A stretch of 64,000 nt of DNA. Origin: Bacillota bacterium. GTDB lineage: Bacteria > Vulcanimicrobiota > JAJTBE01. The first letter of the stretch is position 1. The number at the start of each line of letters is the position of its first letter. Below, in pieces: positions 24,844-33,982 of this stretch. Location: assembly GCA_021287065.1 (NCBI GenBank), contig JAJTBE010000104.1, positions 1-64,000 of the forward strand. The letters are read 5' to 3'. The notes beneath the pieces were generated by a model, which did no database searches, was not told the origin of the DNA, and worked only from the letters and a program-made list of their open reading frames with translations. A program made the position numbers and the translations under genes.

Positions 24844-27438
24844 TTAATCTTTCAAATCGATATGAAACTCAGAACCTTTTCCCGCACCTTCACTTACTGC
24901 ATAAAAAGTTCCATTGTGGGCTTCAACTATTTTACTAATAATCGACAGACCGAATCCATTGCCGGTTTTCTTGTTCGTTGTATATCCTGTTTCAAATATC
25001 CGGCTCATCTGTTTTGACTCAATGCCGATTCCATTATCTGAAAAAACAATGGAAGTGCCGGTTTCGGTTTTTATAGCCCTGAACTCAATAATCAGCTTTT
25101 CTTTAGAAGGATCCCTGTATCTGAATGCATTTTGCATAAGATTGTCAATAACCTGTGCAAAAGAATCCGGATCTACCTTTATCTGAACGCCTTCATTATC
25201 AAGGTGCAATTCTGCCTCTGTTCCGCTTGTATAATACTCTGCAAAGGATCTTTTTATAAAATCCCTGAGATCCACAGATACTTTTTCACCTATCACCCTG
25301 CCGGCTCTCGAAAGGGTCAGCAGGCTGTTGATGAGAGATAAAAGTTTATCCATCTGATTGTCAGCTTTGGCATAAAGTTCATTAAAATCTTCAGGCTGAA
25401 TATTTATAAGACTCAGATACCCTTTGAGAATATAAAGGGGATTTTTCAGATCATGACTCACACGATATGTAAAATCGTTCAATTCCCTGTTTCTTGCCCT
25501 CAAGCCGTCTTCGTTGACTTTTCTTTCCGTAACATCAACACCCACAGCCCAGGAGCTCCATCCATTCACCGGACATTCTCCTGAAATGCTTGACCAGGCG
25601 ATAGTCTTTCTGGATCCGTCTTTGCACCTGAGTTCCCATTCCTGATTTCTTACGGAATACTTATCATTTTTAAAAGATTCAATAACCATTGTTCTGTATT
25701 TATCATCAGGATAAAGCAATTTAAGGGCGTCAGGGTTGTTTTTCATTTCCTCTGCAGTATAGCCGGTAACAAGCTCGCACTCTTTGTTCCACACAATTAT
25801 ATTTAGTTCGTCATCAAAGGCATCAAGCATCACAGGCATATTCTGAAGAACATGTCTGAATTTTTCCTCATTTGCCTTAATTACACTTTCAGCCCTCTTC
25901 TTTTCCGTTATATCTTCAAAAACCACACAGATTCTGTCATTTTCAATTGGAACTATCTTGTATGAAATTTCCTTGTCTTCATTGAATTTTGTTCTTGTAA
26001 TAAAACATCTGTTGCCAATACTCTTACCGCTTTTTTCACCCATATCTTTCTGCCAGTTCAATTCAATCATTTTGCGGTAATCATCATCGGGATAAGCCCT
26101 CACAAACCATTGTTCCACAGTTCTTACTTCATTATGTGAATAACCGAATGTTCTTATAAACTCAGGATTAAGATATTCGATATTTCCGTTTTGATTAACA
26201 AGAACAAGGGGGAAAGGCATTTCTTCCACAATGTTGGAAAAACGCATTTCAGCCTTCCGGACTTCAGTAACATCTTTGAAAATGCAATGGGTTCGAATAA
26301 AGTTACCCTCAGCATCAACACTGATTTTCCCCTCAAACTCAGCAGAAATGATACCTCCGTCTTTTTTGACCATATCAAATACTGCTGAATGAGCTATGCC
26401 GGTCTTTTTAAAATATTCGAATCTCTCAGGAAATAATGTTTTGTAGTCTTCAGTAAGAAACTCAGCAAAGTTCTTTCCAATAACTTCTTCTTTGGAATAA
26501 CCGAGGGTTTTCAGCCAGGCGCTGTTGATACCCAGAATATTTCCTTTGCTGTCGAGAGATTGATAAGGCATGGGCGCATCTTCGTAAAGCAGCTTGAAAT
26601 GAGCTTCCCTCTGTCTGAGTTCATTCTCAGTTTTCACCTGCTCGGATATATCTATTGAAGTTGCAATTATTGAGGTGACTTTTCCAAGATAGTTCTTTAA
26701 TGGATAAATATTGGTTTTATATGTTCTTACCGCATTGCGAATCCATGTTTCGCTGAAAACAGAGAGAGGAAAACCCGTTTCTATTACCTTATGAATATCT
26801 GACATCTGCCTTTCTGCAAAAGGCTCCGGAAAAAGCTCCGACATTTTTTTTCCTACGAAGTCCTCGGGCACGCCTCCCAAATCATAAGCAGCTATTTCGT
26901 TCAGAAAAAGGAATACACCATTGGTATCAACCTTGAATACGGGATTGCCCGATGCTTCCAGCAATTTGCGGTAATTTTCTTCAATTTCAAGCTTCTCTAT
27001 TTCCGCTCTGCTGGCTTCCACAGCTTTGATGATTGAATTGGCAAGTGTCTCCTTATGGGCAGGCTCAAACAGATTTTTTGTAAAGTAATCAGTGGCATCC
27101 ATTCTGAAAACTTTACGGGCAAGTTCCTCACTCCCCTGCCCTGTGCAGAAAATTACTGGTACAAAGGGATCTTTCTCTTTGATCATTTCCAGAATTTGAA
27201 GCCCGTTGAAAACAGGCATATCATAATCTGTAACCACAGCATCATAATTTCCGTTTTCAAAAAAGCTTATTGCCTTTTCTGCACAATCAAAAGATTCCAC
27301 TTCGAAATATCTGGAAAATTTCAGTTTGAAAAGATGCAGAAAATCAGTATCATCATCGATATGGCAGACCCTGTAGCTTTTGCTCCAGGATCTGTTGTTT
27401 TGATTTTTGCTGCCGTTCTGGGATGGAACTGTTTGCAT
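24844..27438 (-). CDS. Hybrid sensor histidine kinase (REC-PAS x4-HisKA-HATPase)
   Basis: An 864-residue cytoplasmic signalling protein with no membrane segment. Domains in order: receiver (about 20-140; acidic pocket HIDDDTDF, phospho-Asp in VVTDYDMP, Lys in DYFTKN), four PAS domains (about 155-285, 290-405, 410-525, 535-650, several ending in D-[IV]-[ST]-E), a HisKA-like dimerisation helix with the phospho-acceptor His in TYRVSHDLKNPLYILKG, and a HATPase_c domain with DNLMQNAFRYRD (N box), FSDNGIGIE (G1) and KTGNGFGLSI (G2). The N-terminal receiver suggests it is fed by another kinase. ATG 27438 is preferred; the ATG nine bases upstream lies directly on the AGGA ribosome site. No response regulator gene lies next to it. 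Confidence 0.93.
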   Translation of the reverse strand: MQTVPSQNGSKNQNNRSWSKSYRVCHIDDDTDFLHLFKLKFSRYFEVESFDCAEKAISFFENGNYDAVVTDYDMPVFNGLQILEMIKEKDPFVPVIFCTGQGSEELARKVFRMDATDYFTKNLFEPAHKETLANSIIKAVEASRAEIEKLEIEENYRKLLEASGNPVFKVDTNGVFLFLNEIAAYDLGGVPEDFVGKKMSELFPEPFAERQMSDIHKVIETGFPLSVFSETWIRNAVRTYKTNIYPLKNYLGKVTSIIATSIDISEQVKTENELRQREAHFKLLYEDAPMPYQSLDSKGNILGINSAWLKTLGYSKEEVIGKNFAEFLTEDYKTLFPERFEYFKKTGIAHSAVFDMVKKDGGIISAEFEGKISVDAEGNFIRTHCIFKDVTEVRKAEMRFSNIVEEMPFPLVLVNQNGNIEYLNPEFIRTFGYSHNEVRTVEQWFVRAYPDDDYRKMIELNWQKDMGEKSGKSIGNRCFITRTKFNEDKEISYKIVPIENDRICVVFEDITEKKRAESVIKANEEKFRHVLQNMPVMLDAFDDELNIIVWNKECELVTGYTAEEMKNNPDALKLLYPDDKYRTMVIESFKNDKYSVRNQEWELRCKDGSRKTIAWSSISGECPVNGWSSWAVGVDVTERKVNEDGLRARNRELNDFTYRVSHDLKNPLYILKGYLSLINIQPEDFNELYAKADNQMDKLLSLINSLLTLSRAGRVIGEKVSVDLRDFIKRSFAEYYTSGTEAELHLDNEGVQIKVDPDSFAQVIDNLMQNAFRYRDPSKEKLIIEFRAIKTETGTSIVFSDNGIGIESKQMSRIFETGYTTNKKTGNGFGLSIISKIVEAHNGTFYAVSEGAGKGSEFHIDLKD

Positions 27439-27565
27439 TAAGATCATTCCTGCCGTTTAAACTCACCTTTTCCATTACGAACCTGAACATCCATTAACTT
27501 CAACTTTCTGTTATAAGTCAATAAGCCTTTGTGATAATAAAACTCATGTAAATGTTCACTGATAT

Positions 27566-28378
27566 TTATCTTCCCAGAATTGCCTTAGTCGGACATTTTG
27601 AGAGACAAGGTTTTTCACAATCGGGAGGACATTTTTCGTGATGTACCACAGCTACCATTTCAATCATTTCGATAGCATCCCATGGGCAGTTTTTCAGACA
27701 GAGCGAACATCCGATACACGCTGAAGGGCAAATCTTCTTTCTTGTATTCGGTTTTTTCGTATTTCTGCAATAAACCTGAACCTTACCCGGAAAATCCACA
27801 AGGGTGAGAACATCACGGGGGCATGTTTTCACACACATACCGCAGGCAATGCATTTTTCGGGATTTATCTGAGGTCTGCCTTTATCCATAACAATTGCAT
27901 CCACAGGACAGACAGCAGCACAGTTTCCCAGTCCGACGCAGGCAAAAGTGCAATTAAAAGCGCCTCTGTGGAGGGTTTCCACTGCTGCGCAATCTTCGAG
28001 ACCGCTGTATTCATACTTCACCGAGGAGCCTTTGGATTTATCCTGAACACATTTCAGAATTGCCGTTTTTCTTGAAGTTTTCTCAGGAGTCTTCCCTGTA
28101 ATAACCGCAAGCTTTTCTGCGACGGAAGCTCCCCCAGGGGAACATAATGAAATTTTCACATCTGCTTCTTCGATAACAGCCTGGGCGTATCCGCTGCATC
28201 CCGGATAACCGCAGGCGCCGCAGTTTATTCCCGGCAGAATTCCAAGAGCTTCTTCAATCCTCGGATCAATTTCCACTGCAAATTTCTGAGATGCCGCAGC
28301 AAGACCGGCTCCCATCACCGCTCCAATCCCGCCCAGTGTGGCGAGAACCTGACCTAATGCTGTTATGTCAATTGCCAA
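27566..28378 (-). CDS. rnfB: RnfB, ferredoxin-type subunit of the Rnf complex
   Basis: About 270 residues. It has an N-terminal hydrophobic helix, the RnfB 4Fe-4S motif CGACGYPGCSGYA, and then several ferredoxin-like clusters: CTFACVGLGNCAAVCPVDAI, CIACGMCVKTCP, CIGCSLCLKNCP and CPPDCEKPCLSKCP. RnfB takes electrons from reduced ferredoxin into the complex. There is no ATG; I prefer TTG 28378 because GCAGGAG sits nine bases ahead of it, while the TTG at 28396 overlaps that site. Last gene of the rnfDGEAB run. Confidence 0.93.
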   Translation of the reverse strand: MAIDITALGQVLATLGGIGAVMGAGLAAASQKFAVEIDPRIEEALGILPGINCGACGYPGCSGYAQAVIEEADVKISLCSPGGASVAEKLAVITGKTPEKTSRKTAILKCVQDKSKGSSVKYEYSGLEDCAAVETLHRGAFNCTFACVGLGNCAAVCPVDAIVMDKGRPQINPEKCIACGMCVKTCPRDVLTLVDFPGKVQVYCRNTKKPNTRKKICPSACIGCSLCLKNCPWDAIEMIEMVAVVHHEKCPPDCEKPCLSKCPTKAILGR

Positions 28379-28399
28379 TTCAGTCAACTCCTGCAAATT

Positions 28400-28987
28400 C
28401 TACTTAATAAGTCCTGAAAAACCTGTAAATGCTATAGCCATCAAACCTGTAACAATAAATGTAATAGGCATTCCCTGCAGCGCTTCAGGCACATCGGAAA
28501 GCTCAAGCCTTTCCCGGATGTGTGAGAGAACAACGATAGCAAGGGCAAAACCGATTCCGCCTGCAATGCCGTAGATAGTTCCTGTTAGTACATCATACCC
28601 TTCCTGAACATTATAGAGCACTACATACAAAACGGCACAGTTAGTGGTGATAAGAACAAGATAAACACCCAGAGCTTTATAAAGGGAAGGAACCATTTTT
28701 CTGGTATAAATTTCCACAAGCTGAACATAGGAAGCGATAACAATAATGAAAACAATGATTTTCAGATATTCAAGATGCAGAGGGACAAGTATATAATTGT
28801 AGATCACCGAGCATATAAGGGAAGAAAGTCCCATTACAAAGACAACGGCAAGCCCGAGGCCAATAGAGGGTTCAACTTTCTTGGATACCCCCACAAAGGA
28901 ACACAATCCCAAAAACCTTGTCAGTACAAAGTTGTTTATTAAAATTGCACTCAGCATTATTGTCAGTATTTTAGCCATAAACTCCAT
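28400..28987 (-). CDS. rnfA: RnfA, membrane subunit of the Rnf complex
   Basis: A 195-residue integral membrane protein with six predicted helices. Family motifs: LSAILINNFVLTRFLGLCSF, ITTNCAVLYVVLYN and GIAGGIGFALAIVVLSHIRERLE. The two conserved Cys residues (in LGLCSF and TTNCAVL) are the ones that hold an intramembrane iron-sulfur cluster with RnfE. GGAGAG precedes the ATG. 25 bp after rnfE. Confidence 0.96.
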   Translation of the reverse strand: MEFMAKILTIMLSAILINNFVLTRFLGLCSFVGVSKKVEPSIGLGLAVVFVMGLSSLICSVIYNYILVPLHLEYLKIIVFIIVIASYVQLVEIYTRKMVPSLYKALGVYLVLITTNCAVLYVVLYNVQEGYDVLTGTIYGIAGGIGFALAIVVLSHIRERLELSDVPEALQGMPITFIVTGLMAIAFTGFSGLIK

Positions 28988-29012
28988 TGAAGGCTCTCCA
29001 TTCCCTTTTCGC

Positions 29013-29717
29013 TTAATTCTTTTCCGCTACGGAAGCATGTGTGATCTCATCAGGTATTTCAGGAGGAACCAGTTCTTCATCCTGAAGCCCGAATGCCTCT
29101 GCAACCCCTGAGTTTGAAGCCCGTTTATTGTACCATGCATATATTCCCATAAGAATTCCCATCACGATAAACCCACCGGCAGGCATAATCATCATCACAG
29201 CAGGCTTAAAAGAAGGAATAGCTGCAAGAACAGGTATTTTGAACAATGTGCCGTTGCCCAGCAATTCCCTGATTCCACCGATAACAGTAAGGGCAATGGT
29301 GAAACCTGCCCCCATGCCGAGGCCGTCAATCAGCGACTGCATCGGTCCGTTTTTTGTGGCATAAACTTCTGTTCTGCCAAGAGGAATGCAGTTCACAACA
29401 ATAAGGGGAACATACAATCCAAGAGATTTGGCAAGGGCGGGCAGATATGCTTTCATAGACATGTCTGTAATTGTGGTAAAACCGGCTATAACAGCCATAA
29501 AAAACGGAACCCGGACTTTATCCGAGATAAAATTTCTACAAAGCGAAAGAATCAGAACTGACATTGATAGAACAAAAATCAGGGCGATCCCCATTCCAAA
29601 TCCGTCAGATGCCGATGTTGTAACAGCCAGAGCAGGACAAAGCCCGAGAGCCAGCACAAATACGGCATTTTCTTTCCACAGACCGTTTTTAAATATTTCA
29701 AGATATGATTTCATCAC
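29013..29717 (-). CDS. rnfE: RnfE, membrane subunit of the Rnf complex
   Basis: A 234-residue membrane protein paralogous to RnfA: FKNGLWKENAVFVLALGLCPALAVTTSA at the N-terminus, VVNCIPLGRTEVYATKNGP, DGLGMGAGFTIALTVIGGIRELLGNG. Conserved Cys residues lie in LGLCPALA and IVNCIPL-type motifs. The start overlaps the rnfG stop by 4 bases (29714-29717), so translation is coupled. The C-terminus is slightly extended and polar. Confidence 0.96.
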   Translation of the reverse strand: MMKSYLEIFKNGLWKENAVFVLALGLCPALAVTTSASDGFGMGIALIFVLSMSVLILSLCRNFISDKVRVPFFMAVIAGFTTITDMSMKAYLPALAKSLGLYVPLIVVNCIPLGRTEVYATKNGPMQSLIDGLGMGAGFTIALTVIGGIRELLGNGTLFKIPVLAAIPSFKPAVMMIMPAGGFIVMGILMGIYAWYNKRASNSGVAEAFGLQDEELVPPEIPDEITHASVAEKN

Positions 29718-31255
29718 TTACCCTCTTCCTGTTTCACGGCAGTTCTGAGTCTTTCCAGACTGCCCCGGACGCAGTTAATAACTGCCGTCGATGAAATTGT
29801 AGCGTGTGATATGGCACAAATATAATCATCCGACTGAGGCGCATTTTTTCTCACAACTATTTTTTCAGAACTTTTTCCTTTGAATTGACCAAGAAAATCA
29901 CTCTTTTCTGTTTTATCGCCATAGCCCGGTGTTTCATTTTGCTGGAGAATCCTTACGGTTATCAGTCTGAAAGAAGTATCAGCAGAATACCCTACGATAA
30001 TATCTCCGGCATAACCTTTTCCAACAGTTTTAACTACATAGCCCGTTGTTTTTCCATATTTATCCAGTCCCCTGAATCCTCCGGAAACAACCTGCTCATA
30101 GCCATAGGCAGGAAGAAGTTCTTTAAGCCTGGGATCAATCTGCACTCCTGCAGCATAAACATCGGAATGGAACATATTGAAATTAATCTGAACGGGAGCA
30201 GGTGCATCATGTTGTTTTACATTCCCTTCCTCCGGTCTGATTATCAAAGTATTGACGCTGGGTTTTCCATCGGATTTCGGCGCCACCATTTTCCGGGGTT
30301 CCTGTGCATGGGATACAGGTTTCGCCTTCAATCCATGGGGTTTACCGGCAGGTGCTTTTCCTGAAGATTTTCCCGGTTTTTTCCCGGGTTTCTTAACCGG
30401 ACTTTTCCCCGGTTTCTTCCCTGTAGTATGTTTTACAGGCTCAGGCTTTACCGCAGGCTTTTTCACTTCCTGTGGTTTTACCGGAGTTTCATTCACAGCA
30501 GGTGTTTCCGCAGGGGCTGCCTTTTCCGGGCTTATCGCAGGCGCCGGAGTCTCAGTAGATGTGGCGGGAGCTGTCTCAGCGGCTGCCGCAGGTGTATTTT
30601 CCTGAACTGGAGAAGGTGTTTCCGTTGTTTCTCCCTGCTGGGTGGAAGTGCCCGCCTTTCTCGCTGCCTGCTCCTTTATTGCCCCAATCAGAGCCTCAAG
30701 GCTGTCATGAACCGATTCGGTCATTGCCCTCGAAGAAATCGTTGCCCCGGTAATCGCTTTTATGTTTTCATCTTCTGTTTTGGTCAGTATAAGCGAACTG
30801 ACACTTTTATTCTTAAACCTTCCGATGAAAGGTTCCTTGGTTATCTTATCTCCCAGCCCCGGTGTTTCAGCCTGTTCCTTCACAAGGATTCCTGCTATCT
30901 GATATTTTGGATTGACGCTGTACATAGTTTTTATAAAACTTGAATACCCCGTCTTTCCGGTTTCAATTACAAATCCGCAGAAATTGCCGTTTTTAACTGC
31001 TTTTACAACACTGAGAACCTTTTTTTCCTTCAGTCCCGTTATTAAATCATCATCAAGCTTTCCTTTTTCATCGGTAAAAAGATCCACATATTCATCTGCC
31101 GGAAGAAGTTTCTGCCTGCTTTCAAGAGTAGCCTTCAGCTCCTGAGCTTTAATAGGTTCTCTTGTGATTTGATTTGCCAGAGCAAGCAGAGCACCTACAC
31201 AAAGACAAACAATCAGCAGGTTTGAAGCGGTTTTGGCAATTTCCTTATAATTCAT
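29714..31255 (-). CDS. rnfG: RnfG with two FMN-binding domains joined by a basic Pro/Ala/Lys linker
   Basis: 513 residues, about two and a half times the usual RnfG length. An N-terminal membrane helix (about 10-28) precedes FMN-binding domain 1 (to about 195), whose flavinylation-type motif is ITGATISS with T172 as the likely acceptor. A low-complexity linker (about 200-345) is rich in Pro, Ala, Thr, Glu, then Lys and Gly (repeats like KKPGKSPVKKPGKKPGK). A second FMN-binding domain follows (about 355-513, with NETPGYGDK), and its equivalent motif is SHATISS, so the Gly is replaced by His and the upstream Asp by Cys; T486 remains. RnfG normally carries covalent FMN added by ApbE on the periplasmic side. 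GGAG lies nine bases ahead of ATG 31255. Confidence 0.9.
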   Translation of the reverse strand: MNYKEIAKTASNLLIVCLCVGALLALANQITREPIKAQELKATLESRQKLLPADEYVDLFTDEKGKLDDDLITGLKEKKVLSVVKAVKNGNFCGFVIETGKTGYSSFIKTMYSVNPKYQIAGILVKEQAETPGLGDKITKEPFIGRFKNKSVSSLILTKTEDENIKAITGATISSRAMTESVHDSLEALIGAIKEQAARKAGTSTQQGETTETPSPVQENTPAAAAETAPATSTETPAPAISPEKAAPAETPAVNETPVKPQEVKKPAVKPEPVKHTTGKKPGKSPVKKPGKKPGKSSGKAPAGKPHGLKAKPVSHAQEPRKMVAPKSDGKPSVNTLIIRPEEGNVKQHDAPAPVQINFNMFHSDVYAAGVQIDPRLKELLPAYGYEQVVSGGFRGLDKYGKTTGYVVKTVGKGYAGDIIVGYSADTSFRLITVRILQQNETPGYGDKTEKSDFLGQFKGKSSEKIVVRKNAPQSDDYICAISHATISSTAVINCVRGSLERLRTAVKQEEGK

Positions 31256-31261
31256 ACTTAC

Positions 31262-32581
31262 TTACTCCACACTTGTTCCATAAACTGTTGTTCTGATTTT
31301 GCTGTCAATCAGCGGCACAAAGGCATTCATAATAAGAATTGAATAGCAGACTCCTTCGGGAAGTCCGCCCCATCGCCTGATAACAGCTGTAAGAACGCCG
31401 CAGCCTAAAGCAAAAATTATTCTTCCCCTCAGCGTTATCGGACAGGTAACATAATCCGTAGCCATAAAGAATGCTCCAAGAACAAGGCCCCCGCTGAAAA
31501 GGCTGAAAAACAGGGTAGAAATCGGATCCATAGGGCTTTTCATACCGATATTGTAAAAGACCAGTGAAAGAATTCCCACTGTCCCCATAAAAACAGCCGG
31601 AATCTGCCAGTCGATGTATTTTTTGTAAATCAGAAAAATACCGCCAAGAATGAGAAAAACCGAGCAGGTTTCACCAAGACAACCTCCCCTGCTGCCCCAT
31701 AACAGAGCGGAAAACATTTTTCCCACAGTGGGAAAGGAATCAAGAAACTCCTGCAAATGGCCGGATTTCATCATAGCCAGAGGCGTAGCGGTGGTTATGG
31801 CATCTGTCTGAAGTTTGTATTGAAACGGTTTCCACCAGGTAGTCATCGCATCAGGCCATGACATAAGCAAAAAACCTCTTGCGGCAAGAGCAGGATTAAA
31901 GATATTGTTACCCAGACCGCCAAACAAATGTTTGACAATAATTACAGCAAAAGCGCTTCCGAGAAAAGCCGCCCAGAGGGGAATCCCCGGAGGAAGGTTG
32001 TAAGCAAGAAGAAGACCTGTTAAAAATGCAGAACCGTCCCTTATCGTAACAGGCTTTTTATTAAGTTTCTGCCAGACATATTCCGAAAGCACAGCTCCCG
32101 CAAGACAAGACAGAATAACCCAGAATGCGCTGAATCCGAATATATAAATACCCGCAAGCCCTGCAGGAGCAAGACAGGCACTCACAGTCCACATTATTTT
32201 CGAAACAGTGTTATTTCCAAAAATATGCGGGGATGAAGTTACGGTATATTTTTCCTCACCTATCGGCTTGGGAGGCACAACTTTCTTCTTTGCCTCTCTC
32301 CGTTCGATCTTCAGTTCAGCTGAATCAGGAGAAGCATCCTTATCTTCCCCGTCTTTTTCCGAATCTGCCTTATCTGTTAAAACCTCAGCTGCGGAGGGAT
32401 CTTTATCCGACCCTGCTCCGGAGATGCTTTCCGGTTCTTTTTCCGTTTCTGTTTCCGTTTTACGGACAAGCCCTTTGTTTTCATCATCATCAGCGGCGGA
32501 AGGATTATTCACCCCGGCAACCTCGCTTTGACCGCTCAAGCTTTTACCTTTTTCAGATACAGCTTCGTTTATATTATCCAT
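31262..32581 (-). CDS. rnfD: RnfD with long acidic N-terminal extension
   Basis: A 439-residue protein. From about residue 110 it matches RnfD: TVTSSPHIFGNNTVSKIMWTV, membrane helices, GLGNNIFNPALAARGFLLMSW, the flavin-attachment region TDAITTATPLAMMKSG, GGCLGETC and PMDPISTLFFSLFSGGLVLG. The first ~110 residues are a hydrophilic, Asp/Glu/Ser/Lys-rich, probably disordered extension not usual for RnfD. ATG 32581 is chosen (AGGGA seven bases ahead) over TTG 32584. First gene of the operon. In most bacteria rnfC comes directly before rnfD, but here a divergent gene (sbcD-like) does, with only ~130 bp between. Confidence 0.94.
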   Translation of the reverse strand: MDNINEAVSEKGKSLSGQSEVAGVNNPSAADDDENKGLVRKTETETEKEPESISGAGSDKDPSAAEVLTDKADSEKDGEDKDASPDSAELKIERREAKKKVVPPKPIGEEKYTVTSSPHIFGNNTVSKIMWTVSACLAPAGLAGIYIFGFSAFWVILSCLAGAVLSEYVWQKLNKKPVTIRDGSAFLTGLLLAYNLPPGIPLWAAFLGSAFAVIIVKHLFGGLGNNIFNPALAARGFLLMSWPDAMTTWWKPFQYKLQTDAITTATPLAMMKSGHLQEFLDSFPTVGKMFSALLWGSRGGCLGETCSVFLILGGIFLIYKKYIDWQIPAVFMGTVGILSLVFYNIGMKSPMDPISTLFFSLFSGGLVLGAFFMATDYVTCPITLRGRIIFALGCGVLTAVIRRWGGLPEGVCYSILIMNAFVPLIDSKIRTTVYGTSVE

Positions 32582-32710
32582 CAATTTGTCCCTTATTATG
32601 CTTAATATCCTTCTTACGAAGGAGTATCCTGACTTTACGAGAAGTATGGGTTATAATTTTTTAATTTTCGCTAATTTCCTTTAAAAACACCTTTAATTTT
32701 GGAGTATTAA

Positions 32711-33982
32711 ATGAAATTTATACACTGTTCAGACATCCACCTGGGAAAAACTTTTAATGACAGCAGGGAAAGATACAAAGACTATTTTACAGCCCTTTCC
32801 GCAGTGATAAACCTGACATTGGAAGAAAAAGCAGACTTTCTCCTTATCGCAGGAGATCTTTTTCACGAAGGAAGCATAGCCCCTTCGATTATGTCCGATG
32901 CAATGGACGCACTCCAGCCGTTAAAAGACAAAGGCATTCCCATAATTGCCATTGAAGGCAACCACGATATGTTCAGAAGGAGAAGGGATGAATCCTGGCT
33001 CCATTTTCTCAGCAGACAGGAATATATCAAACTACTTAGGCCCCAGATAGATCCTCAGGCAGGCAAAATTGAGTTTCCACCCTATGATGCCGAAAACGCC
33101 GTGGGCGGATGGATAAACCAGAATGATCACACAATATACGGCATAGGATATTATGGAGCCATCACAGGCAGAATGCTGGAATTAACCCTTGAATCCCTTC
33201 CCGGAAGAGCCGATATCGGCATTTTCCACGGAGGAGTTTGGGACAACAATATCATCACCATAGGCAGAGTAACCACAGAAGAAATCATGCCCCTGAAGGA
33301 AAGATTCGGATATGTAGCCCTTGGACACGGACACAGACCATATCAGGTAGAAAATTTTGCATTCAATCCCGGAGCACTCGAAATAGTCAACAGAGAAGAA
33401 GCCGGGGCAAAAGGTTCGGAAAACGGCACTGCCTGTTTAGTGGAAATCAAAGGTAAGGAAGTTATCACACAGACGCTGAAAATACCCAGAAGAAAATTTA
33501 TCGATCTGAAGATAGATATTGACGACAGTCAGACAACAGATGAAGCAGTAATCAAAATAAAAGACGCTTTTATAAAAGAAGCGGCAAATCTTTCAAACGG
33601 ATGCAGGCCTGTCCTTTTTGCAGACATAAGAGGCAGAACCGTCTTCGACGCCTTCGAAATCGATATAAAGCAGATTCAGGATGAAGCAGATCGCATTTTA
33701 AACCCCATTACCACCACCATCAGCAATCAAGCTTCAAAATTCCTGATAAGCGCCCAGTCAGGTTCAGGCAAAGATCTCGACACCCTTTTCAGAGAAACAA
33801 TCCTTGATCTGGTTAAAACCGAAAATATCGGCAGACAGGATCCTGAAGCAGTTCTTAACCTTATTTTCGAACTGAAGAAGAGCGTAATAGATGATAAAGA
33901 AACCGATCCCGGCCAGTTAATGGATTTGATCCACGGAAGAATGGACTCTATACTTGGAAGGAAGAAAAATTTGAATGAGTAA
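32711..33982 (+). CDS. sbcD: SbcD/Mre11-like nuclease subunit
   Basis: A 423-residue metallophosphatase-type nuclease. Metal-binding motifs in order: HCSDIHLGKTF, IAGDLFHEG, AIEGNHDMFRRR, DIGIFHGGV and ALGHGHRPYQ. With SbcC it forms a DNA end-processing nuclease complex (MR complex). TTGGAG lies seven bases before the ATG. The stop overlaps the sbcC-like start by 8 bp, so the two are translationally coupled. Confidence 0.92.
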   Translation: MKFIHCSDIHLGKTFNDSRERYKDYFTALSAVINLTLEEKADFLLIAGDLFHEGSIAPSIMSDAMDALQPLKDKGIPIIAIEGNHDMFRRRRDESWLHFLSRQEYIKLLRPQIDPQAGKIEFPPYDAENAVGGWINQNDHTIYGIGYYGAITGRMLELTLESLPGRADIGIFHGGVWDNNIITIGRVTTEEIMPLKERFGYVALGHGHRPYQVENFAFNPGALEIVNREEAGAKGSENGTACLVEIKGKEVITQTLKIPRRKFIDLKIDIDDSQTTDEAVIKIKDAFIKEAANLSNGCRPVLFADIRGRTVFDAFEIDIKQIQDEADRILNPITTTISNQASKFLISAQSGSGKDLDTLFRETILDLVKTENIGRQDPEAVLNLIFELKKSVIDDKETDPGQLMDLIHGRMDSILGRKKNLNE

